Assembly (NCBI RefSeq): GCF_900635815.1
Contig: NZ_LR134173.1
Span: 2,450,001 to 2,514,000 of the forward strand
Length of the DNA stretch: 64,000 bases
Reading direction: 5' to 3'
From: Legionella cherrii
GTDB lineage: Bacteria; Pseudomonadota; Gammaproteobacteria; Legionellales; Legionellaceae
Shown here: piece by piece, positions 8,276-17,938 of the stretch
Position numbering within the stretch: the first letter of the stretch is position 1
Layout of the letters: every line of letters starts with the position of its first letter
The notes under the pieces: generated by a model
What the model was told of the DNA's origin: nothing
The model's input: only the letters and a program-made list of their open reading frames with translations
Database searches by the model: none
Position numbers and translations under genes: made by a program

Positions 8276-9535
8276 GTGATTAACCGAATTATTACAGTAT
8301 TTTTATTGCTTTTGACACAGCAAACTTTTGCTCTTGATTTGGAGTTAACCCAAGGGATTAACTCTGCTTTACCCATTGCAATCAATTCTTTTGGTTCAGA
8401 TAGTACTGGTAAAGAAATTGGACAAATTATCGAAAATGATCTGAATTTATCAGGGCAGTTTCGAATTGTTTCTGGCCCACTCGGAGCAAACTCCCAATCA
8501 TCAGTTAGCACATTGAAACAATTGGGAGCCGACAGTGTTGTAACCGGCAGAGTAAGTCAGGTAGGCGGGCATTATGAAGTCAGTTTTACACTAACTGATG
8601 CAGTAGCTAATGGAACAACATTATTGACAAAAACTTATCAAATTAATGCGAATCAAGTGAGACCGCTAGCGCATCATATTAGCGATGAAGTATACCAAAA
8701 ATTAACAGGGGAGAAGGGAATATTTTCTACTCGTATCGCCTATATTTCTGTGCAAAGAATGGTAGGCAGTACTCGTTACTCATTAGAGGTTGCTGATGCT
8801 GATGGACATAATCCTCAAAGTTTGTTGGTTTCATCCGAACCTATTATGTCCCCAGCTTGGGCACCCGATGGTAAAAGTATCTCTTATGTCTCTTTTGAGA
8901 AAAAAAGAGCACAAATATTTACTGTTTCAGTTGAGACAGGTCAAAGACGCTTAATTACCAGTTTCCCTGGAATTAACGGTGCTCCTGCATGGTCACCTGA
9001 CGGCAGGGAACTCGCTGTAGTATTGTCTAAAAGCGGAACACCTAAAATTTACAGCATCGACATTAACACAGGTAATATGAAGCAATTGACCTTTGGTGAT
9101 GCTATTGATACGGAACCACGCTATGCTCCAGATGGTAAAAGCATTTTATTTACCTCCGGTAGAGGTGGATCGCCGCAAATATATCGTTTATCTTTAGCAA
9201 ATGGCCAAGTATCTCGTTTAACTTTTGAAGGCAACTATAATGCCCGTGCCTCTTATACTCCAGATATGAAAAATATTGTTATGTTGCATCGGGATGATAA
9301 GCAATTTAACATTGGCTTACAAAGTGCAAACGGCGGACCTGTGGTCAGTCTTACTTTCTCTGGCCGTGATGAGTCTCCATCAGTTGCACCCAATGGTCGA
9401 TTGATTCTTTATGCGACTCATAATCAGGATAAAGGTGTATTGGGTATCGTTTCTCTCGACGGTAGAATAAGAATGAGACTGCCTGCACGTGAAGGAGATG
9501 TACAAGAACCTGCATGGTCTCCCTATTTAGGTTAA
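8276..9535 (+). CDS. tolB: Tol-Pal system periplasmic beta-propeller TolB
   Basis: A 419-residue TolB. The start is GTG 8276 with GAGGGGG eight bases upstream (overlapping the tolA stop). A signal peptide of about 20 residues ends at QTFA. The N-terminal alpha/beta domain is followed by a six-bladed WD40-like propeller whose repeats read [33 protein letters not shown] and so on. TolB binds Pal and the outer-membrane porins. In most Gram-negatives pal and cpoB follow directly; here the next gene is a nuclease instead. Confidence 0.97.
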   Translation: MINRIITVFLLLLTQQTFALDLELTQGINSALPIAINSFGSDSTGKEIGQIIENDLNLSGQFRIVSGPLGANSQSSVSTLKQLGADSVVTGRVSQVGGHYEVSFTLTDAVANGTTLLTKTYQINANQVRPLAHHISDEVYQKLTGEKGIFSTRIAYISVQRMVGSTRYSLEVADADGHNPQSLLVSSEPIMSPAWAPDGKSISYVSFEKKRAQIFTVSVETGQRRLITSFPGINGAPAWSPDGRELAVVLSKSGTPKIYSIDINTGNMKQLTFGDAIDTEPRYAPDGKSILFTSGRGGSPQIYRLSLANGQVSRLTFEGNYNARASYTPDMKNIVMLHRDDKQFNIGLQSANGGPVVSLTFSGRDESPSVAPNGRLILYATHNQDKGVLGIVSLDGRIRMRLPAREGDVQEPAWSPYLG

Positions 9536-9537
9536 TT

Positions 9538-10356
9538 ATGTCACGGATTATATATGGACTTATTTTTTGTTTAGGCGCTTTAAATGCTTATTCTTGGAAT
9601 GCGGCAGGCCACAGGGTAGTGGCCCAAATTGCTTATGATAATTTATCACCAAAAGCTAAGGAAATGTGTTTCAAGTACCTTCGTTCACGGACACACAACA
9701 CGCCCAACTCGAGTTTTGTTAGCGCTTCGACCTGGATGGATGAGATAAGATGGAGAGAAGTGTATTGGTATGATGTAATGCATTATATTGATACCCCTTT
9801 TTCCAGTGACGGAACCCCTACGCCTCCCATTGAAAGTACTAATGCCGTAAAGACTATTAAACTGGCTAGTTCTGCACTCGCTTCTAAAAAGACAACTCCA
9901 TCGGACAAAAAACTCGCATTACGCATGTTAATTCATATAACAGGTGATATTCATCAACCTTTACATGCCATAACCAGGGTCAGCGCACAACATCCCATGG
10001 GAGACTTAGGTGGTAATTTATTCTTACTAGGAACCAATCCAGTAGGTAGTAATTTACATCAATACTGGGATAATGGAGCCGGTTTTTTTCAGGGCCAATA
10101 CGACGAGATGCGAGTAAAAAATACAGCCCAGCAATTGGAACAAAAACTTCCCTGTTCGGTTATTGGTAAACAAACAAGACCAGCCAAATGGGCGAAAATG
10201 TCCTATAAACTGGCTTTAAAAAATGTTTATCAAATGAATCCAAATGAAACTCCCAGTGCTAAATACCAAGAAAATGCACAGCTTTTAGTTCAAAAGCAGG
10301 TTACCTATGCAGGATGCAGACTCGCTGCGTTACTGAATAAAATTGCACAAGGATAA
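9538..10356 (+). CDS. Secreted S1/P1 family nuclease
   Basis: A 272-residue zinc-dependent S1/P1 nuclease homologue. A 19-residue signal peptide would be cleaved to give the mature N-terminal tryptophan (Trp20) that ligates zinc in this family, followed by NAAGHRVVAQIA. Metal-binding residues are visible in HITGDIHQPLH (about 133-143), GGNLF and NLHQYWD. The enzyme is expected to cleave single-stranded nucleic acids or remove 3' phosphates in the periplasm or outside the cell. I chose ATG 9538, two bases after the tolB stop, over an upstream in-frame start inside tolB, because it gives a proper signal peptide. Legionellales carry several such nucleases, thought to help acquire nucleotides. 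Confidence 0.92.
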   Translation: MSRIIYGLIFCLGALNAYSWNAAGHRVVAQIAYDNLSPKAKEMCFKYLRSRTHNTPNSSFVSASTWMDEIRWREVYWYDVMHYIDTPFSSDGTPTPPIESTNAVKTIKLASSALASKKTTPSDKKLALRMLIHITGDIHQPLHAITRVSAQHPMGDLGGNLFLLGTNPVGSNLHQYWDNGAGFFQGQYDEMRVKNTAQQLEQKLPCSVIGKQTRPAKWAKMSYKLALKNVYQMNPNETPSAKYQENAQLLVQKQVTYAGCRLAALLNKIAQG

Positions 10357-10381
10357 ATTTTTGTTCTTTTGAGATTATTTA

Positions 10382-10424
10382 GGACTTAGAAATAGGTTGT
10401 ACTTTAAATCTAAGTTCTCCTTTT
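10382..10424 (+). terminator. Possible terminator after the tol/nuclease operon
   Basis: GGACTTAGA and TCTAAGTTC form a 9-bp stem (one G-T pair) around an 18-base loop, followed by TCCTTTTC. It is the best stem in the 174-base gap; the loop is long, so confidence is modest. Confidence 0.35.
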
Positions 10425-10530
10425 CTATTCATTAAAATGATCAATCAAACAAAGTATAAATCTTGTGCTATATTTTAGAGGCATTTATTAAAAATAGATT
10501 TTTATCCTCAATTTAAAAGGAATTATTAAC

Positions 10531-10821
10531 ATGAACGAATTATTTGCAAAGGTTGGTATATTTAGCTTATTAATGAGTGTTACATTCTTTGGCTGGGCAG
10601 GATCTTGTAAAGCTATTGCAATTTCTTGTATGCAAAATGGTTACTATAAAGGCGGTGAAAAAGCCGGTAAAGGATTAATCAAAGACTGTGTTTTACCCGT
10701 AGCAATGGGTAACAAAAAATTACCAAATACCAATTTTAGCCCAGATCAACTGCAACAATGTAAAACAAAGTTAACAGAAAAATTAAAAAGTAAAATGCAA
10801 CAAAAAATGCAACAACAATAG
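10531..10821 (+). CDS. Small secreted protein with four cysteines
   Basis: I do not recognise the family. The 96-residue product has a clear signal peptide (hydrophobic residues about 8-22, ending near GWAGS) and a short mature region with four cysteines that could form two disulfides, then a charged Gln/Lys-rich tail with repeated KMQQ. It is flanked by its own AT-rich upstream region with AAAAGGAA 7 bases before the ATG, and by a strong terminator, so it is probably a single-gene transcript. It is probably periplasmic or secreted; no function can be assigned. Confidence 0.7.
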   Translation: MNELFAKVGIFSLLMSVTFFGWAGSCKAIAISCMQNGYYKGGEKAGKGLIKDCVLPVAMGNKKLPNTNFSPDQLQQCKTKLTEKLKSKMQQKMQQQ

Positions 10822-10843
10822 ACTTTCTTGTTATTAAGTGAGG

Positions 10844-10879
10844 AAAAATCCCTTCTCACCAATAAGAGAAGGGATTTTT
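10844..10879. terminator. Bidirectional terminator between small secreted gene and pdhC
   Basis: AAAAATCCCTTCTC and GAGAAGGGATTTTT form a perfect 14-bp stem with an 8-base loop. The poly-A and poly-T flanks make it work on both strands, as expected between the convergent genes ending at 10821 (+) and 10882 (-). Confidence 0.9.
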
Positions 10880-10881
10880 AA

Positions 10882-11997
10882 TTATTCCTTCTGCAATGAC
10901 TCCATCACAGCACCTAAGAAACGAGTTGCCTCGCCTCCAGTAACTGCTCGGTGATCAAAACTTAGTGATAATGGCAGGATATTATGTGCCTCAATGACGC
11001 CTTCGGTATTAACAACAGCCCCTTGATAGAGTCTACCTACGGCCAAGATAGCAACCATGGGTGGAACAATAATCGGACTTGCAAAGCGACCTGCAAATTT
11101 TCCAAAATTGGAAAGAGTGATTGTAGCTCCTTTCAATTTATCGGCGGTAATTTCTCGATTACTAACAGATTGTTTAAAATCGTTGATCATTTTTCGCAGT
11201 TCGGCATCGGAAAGTTTTCCAGCATCATGAATTACAGGTACAAATAATCCTTCTTCATTATCCATCGCTAATCCAAGATGGACTTGCTTAAAACATTGAC
11301 GAGCACTATGTTTTGTATCGAACCATGCATTTAATGCAGGTTCTTTTTTAGCAGCGTAGATCATTGCATGGATTAAACGAACTGTGATATCAGTACCTGG
11401 TTTCCAAGCACTAATATCTGCTTCATCAAAAATACTTACAGGAACTACTTCTGTATGAGATTGAATCATACTGTTGAGCATTGCTCGTCTAACTCCGCGT
11501 AACGGTTCAAAACCAGCTGGAACTTCAGCATTTTTATCTGCTTGTGCCTGAACATCATCACGAGTAATGACACCAAACTCTCCAGTTCCTTTAAGCGTAG
11601 CTAAATCAACACCCAGTTTTTTGGCAAGCATTTTTACCGCAGGAGTGGCTTTGATACGATTTCTAGAAGAGTGTTGCGCACCTATAGTAAAGTTGTCTTC
11701 TGAAACTTCACTACTTTCTTCTAAATTACCTACTACTGTTCCTTTGTCTGCTGGCTTGGCACTGGTTGATTCAAAAGCAACCAAAGGCTCCCCTGTTTTA
11801 ATGACATCACCAGGTTTTCCGTATAACTTGCTAATAGTTCCAGACTGAGGGCAAGGTACATCCACAACTGCTTTTGCGGTTTCCATAGAAACTAAAGGTT
11901 GATCTGCTACCACAGTATCGCCTTCTTTGACAAACCATTCATGTATCTCAGCATCTGGTAGGCCTTCACCCAAATCAGGTAGATTGAAAATATTCAT
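10882..11997 (-). CDS. pdhC: 2-oxoacid dehydrogenase E2 (dihydrolipoamide acyltransferase), probably pyruvate dehydrogenase
   Basis: A 371-residue E2 subunit. There is one lipoyl domain (residues 1-80) with the lipoylated lysine predicted at Lys42 in METAKAVVDV. A peripheral-subunit-binding domain lies near 115-150 (ATPAVKMLAKKLGVDL), then a catalytic domain ending in SFDHRAVTGGEA, where the active-site histidine lies. It transfers the acyl group from lipoamide to CoA. It is short, with a single lipoyl domain, as in alpha2beta2-E1 type complexes. It is last in a three-gene operon after E1 alpha and E1 beta, two bases after E1 beta. No E3 gene is present, so E3 must come from elsewhere. Pyruvate versus branched-chain substrate is an inference. 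Confidence 0.88.
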   Translation of the reverse strand: MNIFNLPDLGEGLPDAEIHEWFVKEGDTVVADQPLVSMETAKAVVDVPCPQSGTISKLYGKPGDVIKTGEPLVAFESTSAKPADKGTVVGNLEESSEVSEDNFTIGAQHSSRNRIKATPAVKMLAKKLGVDLATLKGTGEFGVITRDDVQAQADKNAEVPAGFEPLRGVRRAMLNSMIQSHTEVVPVSIFDEADISAWKPGTDITVRLIHAMIYAAKKEPALNAWFDTKHSARQCFKQVHLGLAMDNEEGLFVPVIHDAGKLSDAELRKMINDFKQSVSNREITADKLKGATITLSNFGKFAGRFASPIIVPPMVAILAVGRLYQGAVVNTEGVIEAHNILPLSLSFDHRAVTGGEATRFLGAVMESLQKE

Positions 11998-11999
11998 TA

Positions 12000-12974
12000 T
12001 TACTCCATTATGCTCATAACGCTGTTTTTAATACGTGTAATACTGGGTATGTATTGTTTTTCCAATTGGAAATAAGGCATTACAGTATCATATCCAGTTA
12101 CCCGCTGAACTGGGGCCATTAAATCAGCCATACAATTTTCCATAATTTGTGCTGAAATTTCGGCGCCAACCCCACAAGTTTTTGCTCCCTCATGAACGAT
12201 AACACAACGTCCTGTTTTTTCTACAGAGGCTAAAATTGTTTCTATGTCCAGTGGTTTAATGGTTGCAACATCGATTACTTCGCAGGAAATTCCTTCTTCA
12301 CCCAATTGTTTCGCTGCTTGTTGTGTTTCGTGAATACTGGCACCCCAGCTTATTAAGGTAACGTCGTCACCTTCTTGCAAAGTAAAACATTTACCCATAG
12401 GCAGTGCTTGACCATTATCTTCAACAGGTTGCTTGACCAAACGATAAATTCGTTTAGGTTCAAGAAAAATGACTGGGTCAGGATTGCGCATAGCGGCTAA
12501 GAGCAAGCCATAAGCTCTCTTTGGGGAGGAGGGAATTACCACTTGTAACCCTGGAATATGAGCAAATAACGCTTCAGTACTTTCTGAATGATGTTCTGGA
12601 GCCCGGATACCCCCACCAAAAGGAGCTCGAAAAACAAGAGGACAATGTAACCGTCCGCGTGTTCTATTACGCATACGAGCAGCATGGGAAATAATTTGGT
12701 TCATGGCAGGATAAATAAATCCCATAAATTGAAATTCAGCGACGGGTTTTAGTCCTTGGATTGACATACCAATGGCCAAACCTGCAATCATCGATTCGGC
12801 AAGAGGAGTATCGAATACTCTTTTTTCACCAAAGCGTTCTTGTAATCCCACTGTGGCGCGGAATACACCTCCGTTTTTGCCAACATCTTCACCAAAAACT
12901 ACCACATTTTCATCATGAGCTAACTCATAAGCCAAAGCCTGAGTTACTGCCTCAATCAAAGTAATATCAGGCAT
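12000..12974 (-). CDS. pdhB: 2-oxoacid dehydrogenase E1 beta subunit
   Basis: A 324-residue E1 beta subunit of the alpha2beta2 (Gram-positive/mitochondrial-like) 2-oxoacid dehydrogenases. It shows the transketolase pyrimidine-binding half (GEDVGKNGGVFRAT, FGEKRVFDTPLAE) and the C-terminal transketolase domain (VIDVATIKPLD, GRCVIVHEGAKTCG). With E1 alpha it decarboxylates a 2-oxoacid using thiamine diphosphate and acylates E2. It overlaps the E1 alpha stop by eight bases, so the two are translationally coupled. Confidence 0.92.
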   Translation of the reverse strand: MPDITLIEAVTQALAYELAHDENVVVFGEDVGKNGGVFRATVGLQERFGEKRVFDTPLAESMIAGLAIGMSIQGLKPVAEFQFMGFIYPAMNQIISHAARMRNRTRGRLHCPLVFRAPFGGGIRAPEHHSESTEALFAHIPGLQVVIPSSPKRAYGLLLAAMRNPDPVIFLEPKRIYRLVKQPVEDNGQALPMGKCFTLQEGDDVTLISWGASIHETQQAAKQLGEEGISCEVIDVATIKPLDIETILASVEKTGRCVIVHEGAKTCGVGAEISAQIMENCMADLMAPVQRVTGYDTVMPYFQLEKQYIPSITRIKNSVMSIME

Positions 12975-14040
12975 GAGTTGCTTCCTCCATAGCTATTGCG
13001 CGTTGTTCCACTAAATACTCGGGTAATTCAGCATAATGATAATCAAAAATACTGCTAATAGGCTGCATTTTCATACTCAGATATTCATTAACTGCTTTTT
13101 CTACTTCTTCAGCACAATGGATTACTAATTTTTCTTCGTCATGGGCATTCCAGATTTTTTGCTCCATAAGAAACTCTTTGAATCGAGAGATTGGTTCCCT
13201 GGGCTTGGCCTTTTCAACTTCCTCACAAGGTTGATAGCGAGTGGCATCGTCCGCTGTTGTGTGATCAGATAATCGGTACGATATCGCTTCAATTAAAGTA
13301 GGTCCTTCACCACGTCGTGCCTTTTCAATTGCCTCGCCAATAACTTGTCTTGTTGCCAATATGTCATTGCCATCGATTTGTATGCCTTTAAAACCAGCAG
13401 CTATTGCTTTTTGAGCAATAGTTTTTGAACCTGTCTGTTGGTCTCTAGGAACTGAAATAGCCCATTGATTGTTGTTAACCACAAAAACGACAGGTAAATT
13501 CCAAGTACCTGCAACATTCATCGCTTCATAGAAATCACCTTCTGAAGTTCCACCTTCTCCAAGACAAACTACAGCAACGCGTTGTTGATTTCTATATTGG
13601 AAAGCAAATGCAACACCAGTTGCATGCAAGCATTGAGAAGCAATTGGAACACATATTGGTAAGTCTTCTGAATTACAAGAAAACTGACTTCCTCGTTCGT
13701 CACCACCCCAAAATGCTAAAATTTCAGACATTTTTACACCACGTTGAAATTGAGCAGCATAATCACGGTAATATGGAATCAACACATCTTCAGGACGCAT
13801 CGCATGGCCTATCGCTGTGGAAATTGCCTCCTGTCCGTTAATAGGAGCATAAGTGCCCATTTTACCTGTTCTTTGCAAAGCAATGGCTTTTTTATCAAAG
13901 GTACGTGTAAGAACCATGATTTTATAAAGCTCTTTTAGTGCAGAATGATCATGGGCAAAAGCGGGGAGTTGGCCGACTAATTTTCCATGTTCATTTAAAA
14001 ATTGAATATATGTAATATCAAATTGAGCAACTGTTGACAT
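12967..14040 (-). CDS. pdhA: 2-oxoacid dehydrogenase E1 alpha subunit
   Basis: A 357-residue E1 alpha subunit. The thiamine-diphosphate motif appears as CLGEGGTSEGDF followed by VVFVVNNNQWAIS, and the loop RLSDHTTADDATRY carries the phosphorylation-loop-like residues typical of pyruvate dehydrogenase E1 alpha. The open frame extends to 14082, but ATG 14040 is preferred because AAGGAG lies about seven bases upstream and the product then starts like its homologues. First gene of the leftward pdhABC operon; its upstream gap contains a repeat-like GC-rich stretch. Confidence 0.92.
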   Translation of the reverse strand: MSTVAQFDITYIQFLNEHGKLVGQLPAFAHDHSALKELYKIMVLTRTFDKKAIALQRTGKMGTYAPINGQEAISTAIGHAMRPEDVLIPYYRDYAAQFQRGVKMSEILAFWGGDERGSQFSCNSEDLPICVPIASQCLHATGVAFAFQYRNQQRVAVVCLGEGGTSEGDFYEAMNVAGTWNLPVVFVVNNNQWAISVPRDQQTGSKTIAQKAIAAGFKGIQIDGNDILATRQVIGEAIEKARRGEGPTLIEAISYRLSDHTTADDATRYQPCEEVEKAKPREPISRFKEFLMEQKIWNAHDEEKLVIHCAEEVEKAVNEYLSMKMQPISSIFDYHYAELPEYLVEQRAIAMEEATHA

Positions 14041-14139
14041 ATGAGGCTCCTTGTCAATAAAGCGTTTGCATAGCATACTCACAAATTAATTTAAAAACCA
14101 GAGAATTAGTGTTGGAATGATATTAAAAAAGAAGTAATT

Positions 14140-14190
14140 TTGTAGCGCTGAGTACCGCGCAGCGGGGGTCGTTCTTCAGCCCTGCTGATC
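14140..14190. repeat. GC-rich intergenic stretch sharing TGTAGCGCTGAG with 22460
   Basis: The stretch starting TGTAGCGCTGAG between pdhA and pabB is GC-rich compared with its neighbours. The same 12 bases occur at 22461-22472 before rlmN, followed there by AGCGCT, which makes a small palindrome. It is probably a degraded dispersed repeat; no coding potential is seen. Confidence 0.35.
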
Positions 14191-14197
14191 CTTACTC

Positions 14198-15559
14198 ATG
14201 CTATCTAAGTTATATAATTACCTAAGAGGGTCTATTTTGAGTCAATTTGTATTCCATTCATTGGACTATCATCATACACTGCATGATTATTATCAAAAGT
14301 TACGTCATCTACCTGGTTTTGTTCTTCTAGAGAGTACAGACCGCATTCATGGGCGCTATGATATCCTTAGTGCCTACCCTTATGATTGCATCAAAATTGA
14401 TCACAGCGCTTCCGATTTATCGTACTTAGTAAAGGAAATCAATCACATTTTATCCCCATTACCCTCTGTGGCTGATCTTCCTTTTCAAGGTGGGGCTCTG
14501 GGATATGTATCTTATGATCTTGGTGCAAAGTTATTTGGCATAAACTCCCGGATACAACCCACATTAGAGAATATGCATTTATTGGATCTTGGTTTGTATG
14601 ATTGGGCAATCATTGTAGATCATCATAAAAAAATTATTACATTGTTTGCAGCCAATACACATCCATCTACCCCTGGAATAGTTGATGAAGTCATCGAATT
14701 ATGGAATAACTCAATCGGACAACGGAGCACTGCATTAATTAAAAGTAATTTTACTCCCTTGGTGTCCAAACAGAATTACCTAGAGGCATTTTCCTCTATC
14801 CATCAATCCTTAAACGAGGGAAGAAGCTATCAGGTCAATCTTACTCAGCCTTTTCATGCTGCTTATGAAGGAGACAGTTGGTTTTTTTACGATAAAATTT
14901 GCAGTGAAAATCCTGTTCCTTTTGCTGCTTTTATGAAAACAGACCATGCAGATATTTTAAGTTTCTCGCCAGAGCGTTTTCTATTTCATGAGGCAGGTAA
15001 ATTAGTCGCATCTCCTATTAAAGGAACAATAGGGCGTTCTAATAATCTCATTGAAGATGAGCAGTTAAAAAATAAATTAACTTCTTGTGAAAAAAATCGG
15101 GCTGAGAATGTCATGATTGTTGATTTATTAAGGAATGATTTAGGTAAAATTGCTCTGCCTGGTTCAGTACACGTAACCCATTTATGTGAAGTACAAAGTT
15201 ATAACTCAGTACATCATTTAGTAAGTACAATTGAAGCTCAATGCTTACCATCAATTCTGCCTTTCGAAGCATTTTTATCCTGCTTTCCTGGGGGGTCTAT
15301 TACTGGAGCACCCAAAATTGAGTCCATGCGAATTATTCATGAGCAAGAACCGTATGCACGTGGAATTTATTGTGGGTCCATAGGCTATTTTTCACGACAT
15401 GGACGATTTGATACAAATATTGCTATTCGCACAGTCACTGCCAAAGAGAATATTTTGCATTTAGCTGCTGGTGGTGGAATTGTTATTGACTCAGACTGTG
15501 AAGATGAATATCGTGAATGTTTTATCAAAATAGCAGCGGTCATTAATGGACTTAACTGA
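14198..15559 (+). CDS. pabB: Aminodeoxychorismate synthase component I PabB
   Basis: A 453-residue chorismate-utilising enzyme. The motif PIKGT at residues 273-277 carries the lysine that marks PabB (4-amino-4-deoxychorismate synthase) rather than anthranilate synthase (PIAGT). The downstream GGSITGAPKIESM and IAIRT motifs bind chorismate and magnesium. With a PabA glutaminase (not in this window) it makes the precursor of p-aminobenzoate for folate synthesis. The start is uncertain: ATG 14198 gives 453 residues, but TTG 14237 has GAGGG just upstream and begins nearer the family N-terminus. It overlaps the nudix gene by 14 bases. Confidence 0.93.
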   Translation: MLSKLYNYLRGSILSQFVFHSLDYHHTLHDYYQKLRHLPGFVLLESTDRIHGRYDILSAYPYDCIKIDHSASDLSYLVKEINHILSPLPSVADLPFQGGALGYVSYDLGAKLFGINSRIQPTLENMHLLDLGLYDWAIIVDHHKKIITLFAANTHPSTPGIVDEVIELWNNSIGQRSTALIKSNFTPLVSKQNYLEAFSSIHQSLNEGRSYQVNLTQPFHAAYEGDSWFFYDKICSENPVPFAAFMKTDHADILSFSPERFLFHEAGKLVASPIKGTIGRSNNLIEDEQLKNKLTSCEKNRAENVMIVDLLRNDLGKIALPGSVHVTHLCEVQSYNSVHHLVSTIEAQCLPSILPFEAFLSCFPGGSITGAPKIESMRIIHEQEPYARGIYCGSIGYFSRHGRFDTNIAIRTVTAKENILHLAAGGGIVIDSDCEDEYRECFIKIAAVINGLN

Positions 15560-16049
15560 ATTTAAAAATAAAAAAATTGTGCATTCGGCAGTGGTTGTTT
15601 TGTATGAACAACTATCTGATTCGCTCATTTTGACAAAACGTAGTGATCAGATGCGAACACATCCCGGTGAAATATGTTTCCCTGGTGGCTTATGGGAGGA
15701 AGGGGATGAAAATTATTATGCTACTGCGCTTCGAGAATTGAATGAAGAGTTGGGAATTGCTCCAGACCGTATTACACTGATAAGAGAATTGGACATACAG
15801 AAAACTCTTTTAGGAAGTGTTATTCATCCTTGGTTTGCGAGTGTTGAGACTGTTCATCCTTATCAGTTAAATTCTCATGAAGTAGTTCGCCTTATCTCTA
15901 TACCAATGACATTAGTTCAAGATCCAAAAAATTATAAAGATTTTATGATTGAGCGTGGTGGACGTCGTTATGTCACTTGTGAATTTACTGCGAATAAGGA
16001 TTGGGTATGGGGTGCAACAGCCCGCATAATGAGGCAATTAGTTAAATAG
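15546..16049 (+). CDS. nudL: Nudix hydrolase, CoA pyrophosphatase-like
   Basis: A 167-residue Nudix protein. The Nudix box begins GGLWEEGDE at residue 47 and ends RELNEELGI at about 71. It is preceded by KRSDQMRTHPGEICFPGG, the NuCoA (UPF0035) motif that distinguishes coenzyme A pyrophosphatases of the NudL/PCD1 group. The expected reaction is cleavage of CoA or acyl-CoA to 3',5'-ADP and phosphopantetheine. The start lies within the end of pabB, so the pair is translationally coupled, although their pathways are only loosely connected. Confidence 0.9.
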   Translation: MDLTEFKNKKIVHSAVVVLYEQLSDSLILTKRSDQMRTHPGEICFPGGLWEEGDENYYATALRELNEELGIAPDRITLIRELDIQKTLLGSVIHPWFASVETVHPYQLNSHEVVRLISIPMTLVQDPKNYKDFMIERGGRRYVTCEFTANKDWVWGATARIMRQLVK

Positions 16050-16126
16050 GAGTATAAGAGAATATGCAGTGCACGTCATTCCCAGTGTAGCGGCGGACCT
16101 CCTCGCTTAGGATGGCGGCGTAAAAT

Positions 16127-16151
16127 CCCGGATTAGTTGCGCTAATCCGGG
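16127..16151. repeat. CCCGGATTAG palindrome, dispersed hairpin repeat
   Basis: CCCGGATTAG-TTGCG-CTAATCCGGG is a perfect 10-bp stem with a 5-base loop between the convergent nudL and fadD genes. A closely related copy, including the TTGCG loop, lies at 38551-38578 after hemJ. It is a dispersed repeat that may also stop transcription, although no T-run follows. Confidence 0.6.
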
Positions 16152-16169
16152 CTGCAAATGCTATCAACA

Positions 16170-17882
16170 TTAAATGGCCACAGCGGGTTTTGTTTCTGGA
16201 TGGCTAGGAGAAGAAGTCGAATGACTGTCTTTAAGTGCCCGACGAAGAATTTTTCCCACATTTGTTTTGGGAAGCTCATCGTAAAATTCAACTACTTTAG
16301 GGACTTTATAAGCGGTTAGATGTTCGCGACAATAAGCAATAATTTGTTCTGCAGTTAAACTAGGATCTCTTTTCACAATACAGGCTTTAACACGCTCACC
16401 AGATTCTTTATCAACAATGCCAACAACCCCGACTTCTAAAACACCGGGGTGCATTGCAATCACTTGTTCTACCTCATTTGGATAAACATTAAATCCGGAG
16501 ACGAGTAACATATCTTTTTTACGATCAACTAAGTAAATAAAACCTTCTTCATCCATTTTGCCAATGTCACCAGTTTTTAAATAGCCATTTTTAGTAAATA
16601 CCAATGCAGTTTCATCAGGTCGTTTCCAATATCCAGGAGTTACCTGAGGTCCTTTAATACATATTTCGCCACTTGTACCTATTGGTACTTCATGCTCCTC
16701 ATCATCGAGAATAATCACATCGGTAGAAGGAAGCGGTAGTCCAACACTTCCGTTATATTCAACAAGGTTCATGGGATTAATGATGGCAGCAGGACTGGTT
16801 TCAGTTAAGCCATAAGCTTCTAAGACGGGAGTTTTGGTAACTTCCAACCATTTAAGGGCTACGCTTTTTTGCAAAGCCATTCCACCAGCAAGCGAAATTT
16901 TCAGTTTACTGAAATCAACTTCTTTAAATTTAGGATGATTTAATAATGCATTAAACAGAGTGTTTACACCGGTAATTGCTGAAAAATGCGCTTTTTTGAT
17001 TTCTTTAATAAAGTGTCCTACGTCACGAGGATTGGTGATCAAGATGTTCTTTGCACCGAGTTTTAAAAAAGTTAAACAATTCGCAGTAAGAGAAAAAACA
17101 TGATAGAGAGGAATTGCGGTAACAATGGTTTCATCACCATCTAAACCTATTGGTTTAATCCATGCGTCGGCTTGGAGGACATTGGAGACCATATTCCCAT
17201 GAGTTAAAACAGCACCTTTTGCCACACCGGTTGTTCCTCCGGTATATTGTAAAAATGCAATGTCATCATGATCCAATTCCACATGATGAAGGGGCGACTG
17301 TTTTCCTTCAAGCAATGCATAATTAAAAGCTACTGCGTGGGGAATATTATAAGCAGGCACCATTTTTTTCACATATTTAATTATTGAATTGATAATAATT
17401 CGCTTTGGTGTCGAAAACAGATCGGCTATCTCAGTGACAATGACATGCTTTAATGTGGGCATGGAATTTAATGCTTTTTCAACGGTTTTTGCAAAATTAG
17501 CGAGTACAATAATTGCCTCAGCACCGGAGTCATTTATCTGGTGAACCAGTTCGTCAGTAGTATAAAGAGGATTGGTATTAACAACTACATATCCTGCTCG
17601 TAAGATGGCAAATAGAGCTACCGGATATTGAATTACGTTAGGGAGCATGATTGCTACTCGAGTCCCTTTATCCAATTTCAGTTGTTGAAGATAAGCAGCT
17701 AAATCTCTACTCAATTCATCCAGTTCACTAAAAGTAATACTGCTCCCCAAATTGGTATATGAGGTTTTTTTAGCATAACGCGTGCAGGATTCTTTAAACA
17801 AATCTACGAGGGAAGAATATTGACTTGCGTCAATTTCGTGCGGAACTCCTTTCTGATATTGTTCAAACCACCGTTTATCCAC
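16170..17882 (-). CDS. fadD: Long-chain fatty acid CoA ligase FadD
   Basis: A 570-residue AMP-forming acyl-CoA synthetase. The AMP-binding P-loop appears as YTGGTTGVAKGAVLTH, the adenine motif as LEAYGLTETSP, the hinge region as GYLKTGDIG...DRKKDM, and the C-terminal catalytic lysine in PKTNVGKILRR. It activates fatty acids with ATP and CoA for beta-oxidation or lipid synthesis and works at the inner membrane. The start codon is GTG. It is divergent from minC with a 50-base gap that must hold both promoters. Chain-length preference cannot be read from the sequence. Confidence 0.92.
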   Translation of the reverse strand: MDKRWFEQYQKGVPHEIDASQYSSLVDLFKESCTRYAKKTSYTNLGSSITFSELDELSRDLAAYLQQLKLDKGTRVAIMLPNVIQYPVALFAILRAGYVVVNTNPLYTTDELVHQINDSGAEAIIVLANFAKTVEKALNSMPTLKHVIVTEIADLFSTPKRIIINSIIKYVKKMVPAYNIPHAVAFNYALLEGKQSPLHHVELDHDDIAFLQYTGGTTGVAKGAVLTHGNMVSNVLQADAWIKPIGLDGDETIVTAIPLYHVFSLTANCLTFLKLGAKNILITNPRDVGHFIKEIKKAHFSAITGVNTLFNALLNHPKFKEVDFSKLKISLAGGMALQKSVALKWLEVTKTPVLEAYGLTETSPAAIINPMNLVEYNGSVGLPLPSTDVIILDDEEHEVPIGTSGEICIKGPQVTPGYWKRPDETALVFTKNGYLKTGDIGKMDEEGFIYLVDRKKDMLLVSGFNVYPNEVEQVIAMHPGVLEVGVVGIVDKESGERVKACIVKRDPSLTAEQIIAYCREHLTAYKVPKVVEFYDELPKTNVGKILRRALKDSHSTSSPSHPETKPAVAI

Positions 17883-17938
17883 CTTAATATCCTTCTGTTA
17901 TTGGTTTTCACATGTTAGTATAAACAAAAATATTGTTT

